Assembly (NCBI RefSeq): GCF_036174265.1
Contig: NZ_CP108055.1
Location: 6,882,001 to 6,946,000, forward strand
Source: Streptomyces sp. NBC_00285
Lineage (GTDB): Bacteria > Actinomycetota > Actinomycetes > Streptomycetales > Streptomycetaceae
Reading direction: 5' to 3'
Length of the DNA: 64,000 nt
The translations under genes and the position numbers were made by a program. Shown here piece by piece: positions 8,706 through 17,396 of the stretch; the stretch's first letter is position 1; each line of letters begins with the position of its first letter. Below the pieces are notes generated by a model. It saw nothing but the letters and a program-made list of their open reading frames with translations. It ran no database searches and was not told where the DNA came from.

Positions 8706-9833
8706 GTGAATGCCCCCGACGTCGTGGACGTCGTCGCGCTCGGCGAGTCCATGGTCACCTTCCTGCCCACACGGGCCGGCCGCCTCGCCGACGTACCGTC
8801 CTTCGACCGGGGGATCGGGGGCGCGGAGTCGAACGTGGCATGCGGACTGGCGGCCGCCGGGCACAGGGTCCGGTGGGTCAGCCGGGTCGGGGCCGACGGG
8901 TTCGGGGACCACCTGGTCGAGACGGTCGGGGGACACGGGGTCGACGTCTCGTCCGTCGGCCGTGATCCTTCGCGTCCCACGGGGGTGTACTTCCGTACGG
9001 CGGGGGACCGGGCCACGGATGCGCACGAAGTCGCCTACTACCGGGCGGGCTCGGCCGCCTCGGCGATGTCGGTGGAGAACCTGGACCTGCCGTCGGTACG
9101 GGCGGGGCGGGTGCTGCATCTGTCGGGGATCACGGCGGCGTTGTCGGACGACTGTCTGGGGTTGCTGCGGCGGCTGACGGCCCCTGGGGAGGGGCGGCCC
9201 GTGGTGTCCTTCGACGTCAATCACCGGGCCGGGCTGTGGCAGGCCGCGGAGGGCCCGCGGGTGCTGCTGGAGCTGGCCCGGCGGGCCGACATCGTGTTCG
9301 TGGGGGAGGACGAGGCGCAGGAGGCGTGGGCGGTTGCGGGGGGTCCCGCGGCGATTCGGGCGATGCTGCCCGAGCCGGGCGTGCTGGTGGTGAAACAGGG
9401 GGAGGCGGGGGCTACCGCCTTCGTGTCGGCCGCGGGCAGCGGCGGGCCGGCCGCGCGGTTCCCCGCGCCCCTGGGTGGGTCCGCTCACGCTGCTCCGGCT
9501 GCGGGTGAGACCCACCCCCGACCAGCTACAGCACAGGGCACCTTCGTACCCGCCCTCGACGTCGACGTCGTAGCGACCACCGGAGCCGGTGACGCCTTCG
9601 CGGCGGGGTTCCTGTCGGCGACCCTTTGCGGCCTTCCGCTGAGGGACCGCCTCCGCCACGGCCACCTCTGGGCCGCCGCCGCCCTCACCGCCCCCGGTGA
9701 CCTCGCCGCACCCCCGGCCCGCGACCACGCCGACCGCCTGACCGCCCTGGACGACGAGGCGTGGGGGACACTTCGACTCGGCCCCGGCTGGACGCAAGCC
9801 GACAGGGCCCCGGAGGAGGTACCCACCCCATGA
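8706..9833 (+). CDS. PfkB-family sugar kinase (2-keto-3-deoxygluconate kinase-like)
   Basis: The ribokinase-fold kinase has 375 residues. The N-terminal GESMVTFLPTRAG and GGAESNVACGLAAAGH resemble 2-keto-3-deoxygluconate kinases. The C-terminal TTGAGDAFAAGFLSA carries the catalytic aspartate and the anion hole. It would phosphorylate a keto-deoxy sugar acid with ATP in the cytoplasm. The GTG start at 8706 follows a GGAG site. An unusual Ala/Gly/Pro-rich insertion just before the catalytic motif is encoded by a palindromic DNA element (9473-9517). The stop overlaps the IclR start by ATGA, so both are in one operon. Confidence 0.85.
   Translation: MNAPDVVDVVALGESMVTFLPTRAGRLADVPSFDRGIGGAESNVACGLAAAGHRVRWVSRVGADGFGDHLVETVGGHGVDVSSVGRDPSRPTGVYFRTAGDRATDAHEVAYYRAGSAASAMSVENLDLPSVRAGRVLHLSGITAALSDDCLGLLRRLTAPGEGRPVVSFDVNHRAGLWQAAEGPRVLLELARRADIVFVGEDEAQEAWAVAGGPAAIRAMLPEPGVLVVKQGEAGATAFVSAAGSGGPAARFPAPLGGSAHAAPAAGETHPRPATAQGTFVPALDVDVVATTGAGDAFAAGFLSATLCGLPLRDRLRHGHLWAAAALTAPGDLAAPPARDHADRLTALDDEAWGTLRLGPGWTQADRAPEEVPTP
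9473..9517. repeat. Palindromic element inside the sugar kinase gene
   Basis: Nine-base perfect arms, GGGTGGGTC at 9473-9481 and GACCCACCC at 9509-9517, enclose a second pair, CTCAC and GTGAG. The 45-base unit keeps the reading frame and encodes a low-complexity stretch that does not look like the kinase fold. It resembles a small interspersed palindromic unit inserted into a coding region. Confidence 0.5.
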
Positions 9834-10600
9834 GCCAGACCGTCGACCGAGCGCTGAGCATCCTGCCGCTGCTCGCCGAGGGCCCCGCCGACCTCGGGCA
9901 GGTCGCCGACCGCCTCGGCGTCCACAAGTCCACCGCGCTGCGCCTCCTTCGCACCCTCCACGAACACGGCCTGGTCTACCGCCAGTCGGACCAGCGCTAC
10001 CGACTCGGCGCCCGCCTCATCGCGCTCGCCCAGGAGGCCATGGAGAACCTCGACATCCGCGAGATCGCCCACCCCCACCTCGTACACCTGAACGAACAGT
10101 GCGGCCACACGGTCCACCTCGCCGTGTACGAGGAGGGCGAGGTGCTCTACATCGACAAGGTCGAGAGCCGCTACCCGGTGCGGATGTACTCCCGGATCGG
10201 CAAGCCGGTCGCCATCACCGTCGCCGCCGTGGCGAAACTCCTGCTCGCCGATCTCCCCGAAGCCGAGCGCCACACCCTCGCCGACAAGCTCGACTACCCC
10301 CTGTACACGGCCCGTTCGACACCGAACGCCCCCGCCTTCCGCAAGGAACTGGAGCGGGTGCGCGAACAGGGCTGGGCCACCGACCTCGGTGGTCACGAGG
10401 AGTCCATCAACTGCGTCGCGGCCCCCGTCCGCGGCGCCGACGGCCGGGTCGTCGCCGCGATGTCGGTCTCCGCGCCGAACGTCGTCGTCACCGCCGAGGA
10501 ACTCCTCACCCTGCTCCCGCAGGTGCGCCGCGTCGCGGACGCCATCAGCGGCGAGTACTCCGGAAGAACTCCAGCGAAGGATCCCGAGGGCCCCGTATGA
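9830..10600 (+). CDS. IclR-family transcriptional regulator
   Basis: The 256-residue regulator has an N-terminal winged helix-turn-helix (residues about 5-60, with LGQVADRLGVHKSTALRLLRTLHEHGLV). A C-terminal effector-binding domain follows, marked by HTVHLAVYEEGEVLYIDKVES, RIGKPVAITVAAVAKLLLA and the INCVAAPVRGADGRVVAAMSVSAP motif of IclR proteins. The ATG overlaps the kinase stop and has GGAGGAGG upstream. It probably controls the surrounding divergent genes in response to a small carbon compound and may bind the palindromes at 8592-8625. The RidA gene overlaps its end. Confidence 0.9.
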   Translation: MSQTVDRALSILPLLAEGPADLGQVADRLGVHKSTALRLLRTLHEHGLVYRQSDQRYRLGARLIALAQEAMENLDIREIAHPHLVHLNEQCGHTVHLAVYEEGEVLYIDKVESRYPVRMYSRIGKPVAITVAAVAKLLLADLPEAERHTLADKLDYPLYTARSTPNAPAFRKELERVREQGWATDLGGHEESINCVAAPVRGADGRVVAAMSVSAPNVVVTAEELLTLLPQVRRVADAISGEYSGRTPAKDPEGPV

Positions 10601-11007
10601 CCGAGAAGACCGCACTCACCCCGAAGACTCACACCACCCCGCCCGCGAAGTTCTCCCACGGGGTCAGGAAGGGCAACATCCTCCAGGTCGCCGGACAGGT
10701 CGGCTTCCTTCCGGCGGAGGAGGGCAGGCCCCCCACGCCCGCCGGTCCCACCCTGCGCGAGCAGACCCTCCAGACCCTCGCCAACGTCAGGGCGATCCTG
10801 GAGGAGGGCGGCGCCTCCTGGGACGACGCCATGATGATCCGCGTCTATCTGACGGACGTGGACCACTTCGCCGAGATGAACGCCATCTACAACACCTACT
10901 TCGAGGAGCAGGGCCTCACCGCGCCCCCGGCCGCCCGCACGACGGTCTACGTCGGCCTTCCCGCCGGGCTCCTCATCGAGATCGACGCGCTGGCCGTCCT
11001 CGGCTGA
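10597..11007 (+). CDS. RidA family (YjgF/YER057c) enamine/imine deaminase
   Basis: The 136-residue protein starts at an ATG overlapping the IclR stop (ATGA), so it is the third gene of the kinase operon. It shows the RidA pattern: GNILQVAGQVGF at the start, QTLQTLANVRAILEEGGASWDDAMMIRVYLTD in the middle, and PAARTTVYVGLPAGLLIEIDALAV at the end, with the conserved Arg in ARTTV. RidA proteins hydrolyse reactive 2-aminoacrylate-type enamines released by PLP enzymes such as serine dehydratases. That fits the divergent amino acid deaminase very well. Confidence 0.9.
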   Translation: MTEKTALTPKTHTTPPAKFSHGVRKGNILQVAGQVGFLPAEEGRPPTPAGPTLREQTLQTLANVRAILEEGGASWDDAMMIRVYLTDVDHFAEMNAIYNTYFEEQGLTAPPAARTTVYVGLPAGLLIEIDALAVLG

Positions 11008-11126
11008 CGGGCCTCGACTCCCGAACTCCCGAACTCCCGGACCGTGCTGGAGACGGTGCTGTCGGTGGCGGGGTTCGCGATGGCGGCGGTGCTGAGCGTC
11101 TTCGTGTGAGTGTCTTCGTGTGTGCG

Positions 11127-11151
11127 CCTTCGTGTGAGAGGCGCACGAAGG
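11127..11151 (+). terminator. Hairpin after the ridA operon
   Basis: CCTTCGTG and CACGAAGG are perfect eight-base arms around a nine-base loop, 120 bases past the RidA stop. No T-run follows, as is common for Streptomyces terminators. Short direct repeats (CTCCCGAA, GTCTTCGTGTG) lie between the stop codon and the stem. Confidence 0.45.
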
Positions 11152-11230
11152 GTGCAGCCCATGTAGGCGTCCGATAACGATGTAGGGGTCGGCTGTGTGC
11201 GGCACAGGATCGTCGACCATACTGCCCGCT

Positions 11231-11764
11231 GTGGAGCAGCGCATAGGTTCGAGCAGCCAGCCCCTGGAAGGCGCCGGGTTCGACCCGGCCTTCATCCCCG
11301 GGCTCACCTCACCCGGATCCGGCGAGGCGGAGGAGGCCAAGCCGACGGACACCGAGCCGGAGGACGCCGTCGAGGCGGCCGACGACGAGCCCGCGGCCAA
11401 GGCACCCGAGGAGACCGAGGAGACCGCCGGGGAAGAAGTCCCCGACGGTCCCGTCTTCGAGGCCGCCGACCGCCGCGCGAAGATCGTCGCCGATCACCGG
11501 GGCGTACGGCTCTCCCTCGACGACCAGGCCTGTGAGTTCCGCTGGGACGAGGTCGGCGCCGTCGAGACGGAGACCCCGCGCTTCGGCAAGCGTTTCACCA
11601 TCACGGTGCACACGCCGGACCGGCGGTGGTACCCCATCGAGATCGAGGCCCCGTCGAGGGCGAGTTTCACCGAGTGGGACGAACAGCTCGACGCGGTCAT
11701 GGACGAGTACTTCGAGGACGAGACCCCGGAGCCGGAAAAGGAAGACGTCGACGAGACCGACTGA
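11231..11764 (+). CDS. Acidic protein with C-terminal PH-like domain, unknown function
   Basis: The gene encodes about 177 residues from the GTG at 11231; an in-frame GTG at 11195 would add 12. The first half is a disordered Glu/Pro/Ala-rich segment. The second half (RGVRLSLDDQACEFRWDEV, then RFTITVHTPDRRWYPIEI, then a final helix ending DEYFEDE) reads as a compact beta-sheet domain closed by a helix, like a PH-like fold. It has no signal peptide or membrane segment. It resembles the C-terminal domain of the gene at 14972. Its role is unknown. Confidence 0.65.
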   Translation: MEQRIGSSSQPLEGAGFDPAFIPGLTSPGSGEAEEAKPTDTEPEDAVEAADDEPAAKAPEETEETAGEEVPDGPVFEAADRRAKIVADHRGVRLSLDDQACEFRWDEVGAVETETPRFGKRFTITVHTPDRRWYPIEIEAPSRASFTEWDEQLDAVMDEYFEDETPEPEKEDVDETD

Positions 11765-11768
11765 CCGG

Positions 11769-11846
11769 CCAGGGACGCGGGGCCGTATCGATATGCGGCA
11801 CCGCCGCGTGGGCGCGACCAGCCACAACGGACCCGCAGCTCCCCAC
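11769..11846. repeat. Streptomyces intergenic repeat, copy 2
   Basis: The segment contains GGGACGCGGGGCCGTATCG, ATGCGGCACCGCCGCGTGG, GCGCGACCAGCCACAACGG and ACCCGCAGCTCCCC in series, the familiar order of an interspersed streptomycete element. An internal GCGGCACCGCCGC is nearly palindromic. It fills the gap between convergent genes, so it could also serve as a terminator. Confidence 0.55.
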
Positions 11847-11851
11847 AACCT

Positions 11852-13186
11852 CTAGCAGTACTGCGCCTGCTTACCGATCGACCGGTACATGCAGTCGGAG
11901 TTCTCCAGGAGTTGGAGCACCGCGTCCCGGTTGCGGGAGGTCTCCCGTTCGATGACCTCGTCGGGCGGGTAGAAGCCGCCGCCGGAACTGGACGACGGGT
12001 ACATCTCGAAGGTGTACGAGAAGATCCGGTGGGTGCCCCACAGATAGTCGTCGATCGATCCGTCGGTGATGTACAGGTCGCTGGCCTGCTCCGCCGTGTA
12101 CCCGTTGCTCGCGGCCATCTTCTGCCCGACCGTCTTGAACACGGCGTTGTCGTCCGCCGTCATCCCGGTCGCCGTGTCGGAGTACGTGTACCCGAAGGGC
12201 CACAGCACCAGTTCGCTGTACGTGTGGAAGTCGATGTTCGTCTTGATCTGCTGAACCCCGCCCACGACCCGGCTGCGCACGAAGTTCGCGACGACCTTGA
12301 CCTCGGGCGCCGACTCGGCGGCCGGACCCCGGTACGTCTCGGAGGACGTCGACCCGGAGGAGCCGCCGCAGCAGCCCCAGCGGTAGGCCCAGTTGCGGTT
12401 GAGGTCCGTACCGACGTACGAGGAACCGGAGTTGGGCTGGCGGTTCTTGCGCCATGAACGGTAGGAGCCGGTGGCGATGTCGTACTCGCCGCCGTCCGGG
12501 TTGAGGTCGGGGATGATCCAGATCTCACGGTTGTTCACCATGTTGGTGATCCGCGAGTCGGAGCCGTAGCCCGCGCCGAGTTCGCGCAGCAGGTACAGCG
12601 CCATCTCGACCGTGAGGTGTTCGCGGGCGTGCTGGTGGTGGGTGAACAGGACCTCGGGCTCGGCCTCGTCGGTCGCCACGTTGTCGCTGATCTTGATGGC
12701 GACGATGTCCCGGCCCTGGTACGACGTGCCGATGACCCGCTTGCTCATGATGTTCGGGTAGGCGGCCAGGCGTTGGTCGATCTCGGCGTTCGCCTCGGCG
12801 TAGTTGTGGTAGCGCGCGTCGGTCGAGGGGAAGTCGTAGAGCCGGGCCTCGTCCTCCGCGAGCCGGTTCGGAGCCGTCCCCGACGGGACGACCTCGTACC
12901 CGAGTTGACGCAGCTTCTTGATCTGGTCGGCGCGGCCGGAGACCACGACGGTCTCCTCGTCGGCCTCGTCGACGGTCACCCCGGTCTGCTGGATCGCCGT
13001 ACGGGTGACGGGAGTCGTCTGCTGGTGGATCTCGTACTGGCGGACGTCCTCGGCGCTCGGGGCCGCCTTCGGGGCGCTGTCGGCGTTGGCGGAGAGCGGG
13101 GCCGCGAGGGCGAGGGCCAGGACGGCGGCGAGGGCGGCATAGCGTCTGCCGCCGAGGGCGCCGGAACCGCGTGTGCGAAGTCGCAT
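11852..13186 (-). CDS. Secreted zinc carboxypeptidase (M14 family)
   Basis: The 444-residue protein has a signal peptide (cleavage near residue 36, SANA-D) and a propeptide containing [16 protein letters not shown]. The M14 catalytic domain is complete. The zinc ligands are His186 and Glu189 in HQHAREH and His321 in NIDFHTYSE, with the substrate residues of [11 protein letters not shown] and the catalytic Glu394 in YTFEMYP. The paired cysteines in WGCCGG and near the C terminus suit an exported enzyme. It should trim C-terminal residues from extracellular peptides. It is monocistronic and diverges from the Nramp-like gene. Confidence 0.92.
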   Translation of the reverse strand: MRLRTRGSGALGGRRYAALAAVLALALAAPLSANADSAPKAAPSAEDVRQYEIHQQTTPVTRTAIQQTGVTVDEADEETVVVSGRADQIKKLRQLGYEVVPSGTAPNRLAEDEARLYDFPSTDARYHNYAEANAEIDQRLAAYPNIMSKRVIGTSYQGRDIVAIKISDNVATDEAEPEVLFTHHQHAREHLTVEMALYLLRELGAGYGSDSRITNMVNNREIWIIPDLNPDGGEYDIATGSYRSWRKNRQPNSGSSYVGTDLNRNWAYRWGCCGGSSGSTSSETYRGPAAESAPEVKVVANFVRSRVVGGVQQIKTNIDFHTYSELVLWPFGYTYSDTATGMTADDNAVFKTVGQKMAASNGYTAEQASDLYITDGSIDDYLWGTHRIFSYTFEMYPSSSSGGGFYPPDEVIERETSRNRDAVLQLLENSDCMYRSIGKQAQYC

Positions 13187-13495
13187 GAAGTCTCCTGTGT
13201 TCTCCGGGGATTCCGGGGTCTCCGGAAGCGGGGGAGTGGAGCGGGGGGTGGTTCTGCGAGTTCTGCGGATGTGCTGCCGGTGCGGGTGTGCGGCACATCG
13301 TCTGCTTATGACATGGTCAGGTCAAGAGCGAATAAAGGCACGATGGCGTGAAACTGTGCGTCGACTGTTCGTCCCCTGTGTGTCGGATGTGCGCCCTGAT
13401 GTGCGGAAAGATCGCAGCGTAGCGCCGATCCCCGCCGGTTTCCTTCACCGCACGCCCTCTTGCCGCGCCCCGCTCTTTAGGGTTTCTTGACCCGC
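13187..13495. other. Divergent intergenic region, no gene seen
   Basis: This stretch of about 310 bases separates the carboxypeptidase and transporter genes and must hold both promoters. Its centre (13300-13345) is AT-richer than the surroundings, with a TTGACC on the minus strand as a possible -35 element. I see no convincing small gene or strong hairpin. Confidence 0.4.
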
Positions 13496-14809
13496 ATGGC
13501 GGACACCACGGACAACACAGTGACCGATGAGACGAGATCCGTACCCCGTAAGTCCAGTTGGCGGTACATCGGCCCGGGGATCGTCGTCGCCGCGACCGGC
13601 GTCGGCGCCGGCGACCTGGTCGCCACGCTCATCGCGGGCAGCAACTTCGGCTACACCCTGCTGTGGGCCGCGGTGATCGGCTGCCTCGTCAAGATCTCCC
13701 TCGCCGAGGCCGCCGGCCGCTGGCACCTGTCCACCGGCCGCACCCTGTTCGACGGCTGGGCGAGCCTGGGCCGCTGGACCAGCTGGTTCTTCGGCATCTA
13801 CGTGGTGATCTGGGGCTTCGTGTACGGGGCGGCGGCGATGTCGTCGAGCGCGCTCCCGCTCCAGGCGCTGTTCCCGGACGTGATGGACCTCGAATGGTGG
13901 GGCATCGCCTGCGGCCTGGTCGGACTGGTCTTCGTCTGGTTCAACAAGTACGCGGTCTTCGAGAAGGTCATGACGGTCCTGGTCGGCGTCATGTTCGTCG
14001 TCACCGTCTACCTCGCGATCAGGGTCACGCCCAACATCCCGGACGCCGTCGCCGGTCTCCTGCCCGTCCTGCCCGACGAGAAGGACTCCATCCTCAACAC
14101 CCTCGGCCTGATCGGCGGCGTCGGCGGCACGATCACGCTCGCCGCCTACGGTTACTGGGTCAACGCCAAGGGCTGGACCGACTCCGGCTGGATGAAGGTG
14201 ATGCGCCTCGACAACCGGGTCGCCTACATCACCACCGGCATCTTCGTCGTCGCCATGCTCTTCGTCGGCGCGGAACTGCTGCACTCCGCCAACGTGGCGA
14301 TCGCGAGCGGCGACAAGGGGCTCGTCCAGCTGAGCGACATCCTGGAGGACGAGTACGGCTCGGCGACCGCCACGTTCTTCCTCATCGGCTTCTTCGCCAC
14401 CTCGTTCACCTCGATCATCGGTGTCTGGCACGGCGTGAGCCTGATGTTCGCGGACTTCGTCGCACGCTTCCGGGGCCAGGGCGAGCAGAAGGGCGAGGAG
14501 GTCGCCTCCGGTGCGCGCGAACGCTCCTGGCCGTTCCGCGCGTACCTGCTGTGGCTGACCTTCCCGCCCATCGTCCTGCTCTTCCAGGGCGAACCCTTCC
14601 GCCTGATCATCATCTACGGCGTCCTCGGCGCGGCCTTCCTCCCGTTCCTCGCCGGCACCCTGCTCTGGCTCCTCAACTCCGCACGCACGCCCGGGGAGTG
14701 GCGCAACGGCCCGGTGAGCAACGCGATGCTGGCCATCGCGGGCCTGCTGTTCCTCGTCCTGTGCGTGAAGCAGATCTGGGACCAGCCGTGGGCGGAGTTC
14801 TTCCGGTAG
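13496..14809 (+). CDS. Nramp-like membrane transporter, non-canonical metal site
   Basis: The protein has 437 residues and about eleven hydrophobic helices. It belongs to the Nramp/APC superfamily by its opening WRYIGPGIVVAATGVGAGD and by the helix LGLIGGVGGTITLAAYGYWVNAKGW. In true Mn/Fe Nramp proteins the first unwound helix carries DPGN and helix 6 an MPH motif. Here residues 37-40 are GAGD and helix 6 reads LAAYGYW, so the substrate may differ. The ATG at 13496 lacks a clear ribosome site; a TTG three codons upstream is the alternative. No neighbour suggests the substrate. Confidence 0.8.
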   Translation: MADTTDNTVTDETRSVPRKSSWRYIGPGIVVAATGVGAGDLVATLIAGSNFGYTLLWAAVIGCLVKISLAEAAGRWHLSTGRTLFDGWASLGRWTSWFFGIYVVIWGFVYGAAAMSSSALPLQALFPDVMDLEWWGIACGLVGLVFVWFNKYAVFEKVMTVLVGVMFVVTVYLAIRVTPNIPDAVAGLLPVLPDEKDSILNTLGLIGGVGGTITLAAYGYWVNAKGWTDSGWMKVMRLDNRVAYITTGIFVVAMLFVGAELLHSANVAIASGDKGLVQLSDILEDEYGSATATFFLIGFFATSFTSIIGVWHGVSLMFADFVARFRGQGEQKGEEVASGARERSWPFRAYLLWLTFPPIVLLFQGEPFRLIIIYGVLGAAFLPFLAGTLLWLLNSARTPGEWRNGPVSNAMLAIAGLLFLVLCVKQIWDQPWAEFFR

Positions 14810-14971
14810 CCGATCCCTCCGGGTGCACGAGACCCTGCGGTCCGGCACCCGGACGTCACCGTCGGCGCGGCGCGGCGCGGGTCGTCGACGGAGGGCCCGG
14901 CCCGCACCGGCTGCGGGAACGGCCGGATATCCTCGGCGACCGAAACCCACCACCGACGAGGGCCGACGACG

Positions 14972-15589
14972 ATGACCACCCCACAGCCCCCCGAGCCGCG
15001 CCCGCAGGGCGTCACGCCCTCGTCTCGGCCGCCCGCGCCACCGGCCCCCACGGAGGCGACTCCCACGGACTGGCTCCTGGCCCCACCGGTTGCCGCTCGG
15101 CCGTCGCCTCCGGGGCCTCCCCCCAGCGCGGCGGCTCCGCCGCCGTACTCTCCCCCCGGCTCGTCCGATTCCGGCGCGTCGGCCCCCGCGCCGCAGGGTT
15201 TCGGCCCGCCACCCCCGCCGCAGCACGGGCAGCCGCCCGCCCTGCCGCAGTACGGGGCGCCCCAGTACGGGTATCCGGCCGCCCCGGCAACTCCCCAGCA
15301 GCCCACCGGCGGACCCGAGTTCATGGCCGTGGACCGGCACAACTCCGTCGTCGTCGACTCCGCGGGCGTCGCTTTCGAGGACCACGGTCACTTGGCCGAG
15401 TTCCCCTGGCGCGAGATCCGCAGCGTCCACTACAAGGCCGGCCCGAACGGCAGGACCCTCATGGTGGCCGTCATCCACCTCGACAGCCGCGTCTACGAGT
15501 GCGTCGTGGACGCGAAGGGCCGGGACCAGCTCGGTCAGTGGTTCGCCGTGCTGGCCCCCGTCCTCGGGTACTACAAGCCGCTGGCGTGA
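14972..15589 (+). CDS. Proline-rich protein with C-terminal PH-like domain, unknown function
   Basis: Of 205 residues, the first 115 or so are a Pro/Ala/Gly/Gln-rich disordered tail (PPPPPQHGQPP, QYGAPQYGYP). The rest is a small beta-rich domain: NSVVVDSAGVAFEDHGHLAEFPWREIRSV, then TLMVAVIHLDSRVYECVV, then a closing helix QLGQWFAVLAPVL. The layout matches the gene at 11231 (same spacing of GV, F-W-[DR]-E-[VI], V-H and the final W helix), so the two are probably distant paralogues. It has no signal peptide or membrane segment. Its role is unknown. Confidence 0.7.
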   Translation: MTTPQPPEPRPQGVTPSSRPPAPPAPTEATPTDWLLAPPVAARPSPPGPPPSAAAPPPYSPPGSSDSGASAPAPQGFGPPPPPQHGQPPALPQYGAPQYGYPAAPATPQQPTGGPEFMAVDRHNSVVVDSAGVAFEDHGHLAEFPWREIRSVHYKAGPNGRTLMVAVIHLDSRVYECVVDAKGRDQLGQWFAVLAPVLGYYKPLA

Positions 15590-15688
15590 CCGTGGACGCC
15601 GAACTCCGGGTCCCCGGTACGCGCTGATCGCCCTGACGGTGGTCGACCCCGTGCACGGGCCGCGACCCGGCCGTGCCGTGACCAACGG

Positions 15689-17386
15689 CTACGGCAGCCC
15701 GTGCACGTGCGGGCCCACCGTCCCCGACCACGCGTTGCCCGCCGCCGCGTCCCAGTTCGTCGACCAGGTCATGGCCCCGCGCAGGTCCGGATAGGTCCTC
15801 GACGGCTTGAAGGAGCCGCAGGACGTTCCCTTCGTCAGGCAGTCCAGGGCGTTGTTCACCACGGAGGGCGAGACGTAGCCGCTGCCCGCCCCGCTGGTGG
15901 ACGCAGGCAGGCCCAACCCCACCTGGGACGGGGCCAGTCCGCCCTCCAGCTGGATGCAGGCCAGCGCGGTGAGGAAGTCCACGGAGCCCTGGGAGTACAC
16001 CTTGCCGTCGCAGCCGAGCATCGAACCGCTGTTGTAGTACTGCATGTTGACGACCGTGAGGATGTCCTTCACGTTCAGCGCGGTCTGGAAGTACGTGTTC
16101 GACGTCGACTGCATGTCGATCGTCTGCGGTGCCATCGTCAGCACCAGCGAGCTCCCCGCCTTGGCCGCCAGCGAGCGCAACGCCTGTGACATGTAAGTGG
16201 CGTTGAGCCCGTTCTCCAGATCGATGTCGACGCCGTCGAAGCCGTACGTCTGCATCAGCGCGTACACCGAGTTCGCGAAGTTCGCCGCAGAGGTCGGGTC
16301 GGTCACCGAGACCGTGCCGTTCTGGCCGCCCACGGAGACGACGACCTTCTTCCCGGCCGCCTGCTTCGCCTTGATGTCGGCCTTGAACTGGTCGACCGTG
16401 TACCCGCCGAGCCCGGCCGAGTCGAGGGTGAAGGTGACGGCACCCGGAGTCGTCGTGGCGTCCGCGAAGGCGACGGCGATGATGTCGTACTGGGACTGGA
16501 CACCGGACAGCTTCTGGACCGTCGCCCCGTTGTCGAAGTTCTGCCAGTATCCGGTGACCGCGTGCTTCGGCAGTGTGCCGCCCCCGCCGCCCGGAGTCGC
16601 GGTCGTCGTCCCCGTCACCGCCCCGGACTTCACGGACTCACCCGCCGAGTTCACCGTCGTGACCTGGAAGCTGTACGACGTCGACGCGGCGAGCCCGGTC
16701 ACGGTCGCCGACGTGCCGGTGACCGCCGTGACCTTCGTACCGGCGCGGTAGACGTTGTAGCCGGTCGCCCCCGACACCGCGTTCCAGGCCAGGGAGACCG
16801 ACGACGAGGTCGTACCGGAGACGCTCAGCCCGCCCGGGGCGCCGGGAACCGTCGGGGAGGGGCCGGTTCCGCCGCCGTCGGGGCCGTACACCGACACGTC
16901 GTCCGCGAGGTACGCGGGCTGTCCGTACCAGCCGTGCGTGTACACCGTCACCGAGGTGGTCGAGGCGCCCGTCGTGAAGGTCGTCGACAGCTGCTTCCAG
17001 GAGGCGGAGTCCGGGGTCCAGGTCGACACGTCCGTCGTGCCGGTGCCGGTCGCGCCCAGGTAGGCGTAGCCGCCCTGCACCCAGGCGCTCAGGGTGTACG
17101 TCGAGTTCGGTTTCACGGCGACCGTCTGGCTGCAGCGCGCGTTGTCCTGCCCGGCCGGTGTCGCCTTCAGTGCGGCCGAGCCGCCGTGGACGGGTGAGGA
17201 GACGGTCGTACCGCTGCTCGCGGAACACGTCCAGGCGGACAGGCCGGACTCGAAGCCGGCGTTCTTCGCGTTGTTGACGTCCGCGGCGGAGGCCGGTCCC
17301 GCGAGACCCAGGGCGAGCGTCACGGCTGCGGTGGCGACGACGGCGGCGGTCCGGAACCGCGCCGGTTTTCTGCTGAGTATGGGCAT
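15689..17386 (-). CDS. Secreted family 18 chitinase with CBM and fibronectin III domains
   Basis: The protein has 565 residues from the ATG at 17386. It starts with a signal peptide ending GPASA-A near residue 34. A carbohydrate-binding module follows (NAGFESGLSAWTC to YLADDVSVYG), then a fibronectin type III domain (PGAPGGLSVSG to SGAVTGTT). Last comes a GH18 domain with SVGG and the catalytic motif DGVDIDLE, whose acid is Glu391. It hydrolyses chitin outside the cell. A DasR box lies directly upstream. A longer frame reaches 17467, but the signal peptide argues for the ATG at 17386. A gene of this type is usually repressed by DasR until N-acetylglucosamine metabolism releases the repressor. 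Confidence 0.93.
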   Translation of the reverse strand: MPILSRKPARFRTAAVVATAAVTLALGLAGPASAADVNNAKNAGFESGLSAWTCSASSGTTVSSPVHGGSAALKATPAGQDNARCSQTVAVKPNSTYTLSAWVQGGYAYLGATGTGTTDVSTWTPDSASWKQLSTTFTTGASTTSVTVYTHGWYGQPAYLADDVSVYGPDGGGTGPSPTVPGAPGGLSVSGTTSSSVSLAWNAVSGATGYNVYRAGTKVTAVTGTSATVTGLAASTSYSFQVTTVNSAGESVKSGAVTGTTTATPGGGGGTLPKHAVTGYWQNFDNGATVQKLSGVQSQYDIIAVAFADATTTPGAVTFTLDSAGLGGYTVDQFKADIKAKQAAGKKVVVSVGGQNGTVSVTDPTSAANFANSVYALMQTYGFDGVDIDLENGLNATYMSQALRSLAAKAGSSLVLTMAPQTIDMQSTSNTYFQTALNVKDILTVVNMQYYNSGSMLGCDGKVYSQGSVDFLTALACIQLEGGLAPSQVGLGLPASTSGAGSGYVSPSVVNNALDCLTKGTSCGSFKPSRTYPDLRGAMTWSTNWDAAAGNAWSGTVGPHVHGLP

Positions 17387-17396
17387 GACAAAAGAG

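Noticed and set aside
11044..11109. A 21-codon hydrophobic micro-ORF after ridA
   Set aside because: It has no ribosome site, and the region is full of short direct repeats, so it is more likely a chance frame.
13445..15685. A 746-codon minus-strand frame
   Set aside because: It lies opposite the Nramp-like gene and the proline-rich gene, with mirror-frame composition (runs of Asp, Arg, Gly). The plus-strand genes explain the region.
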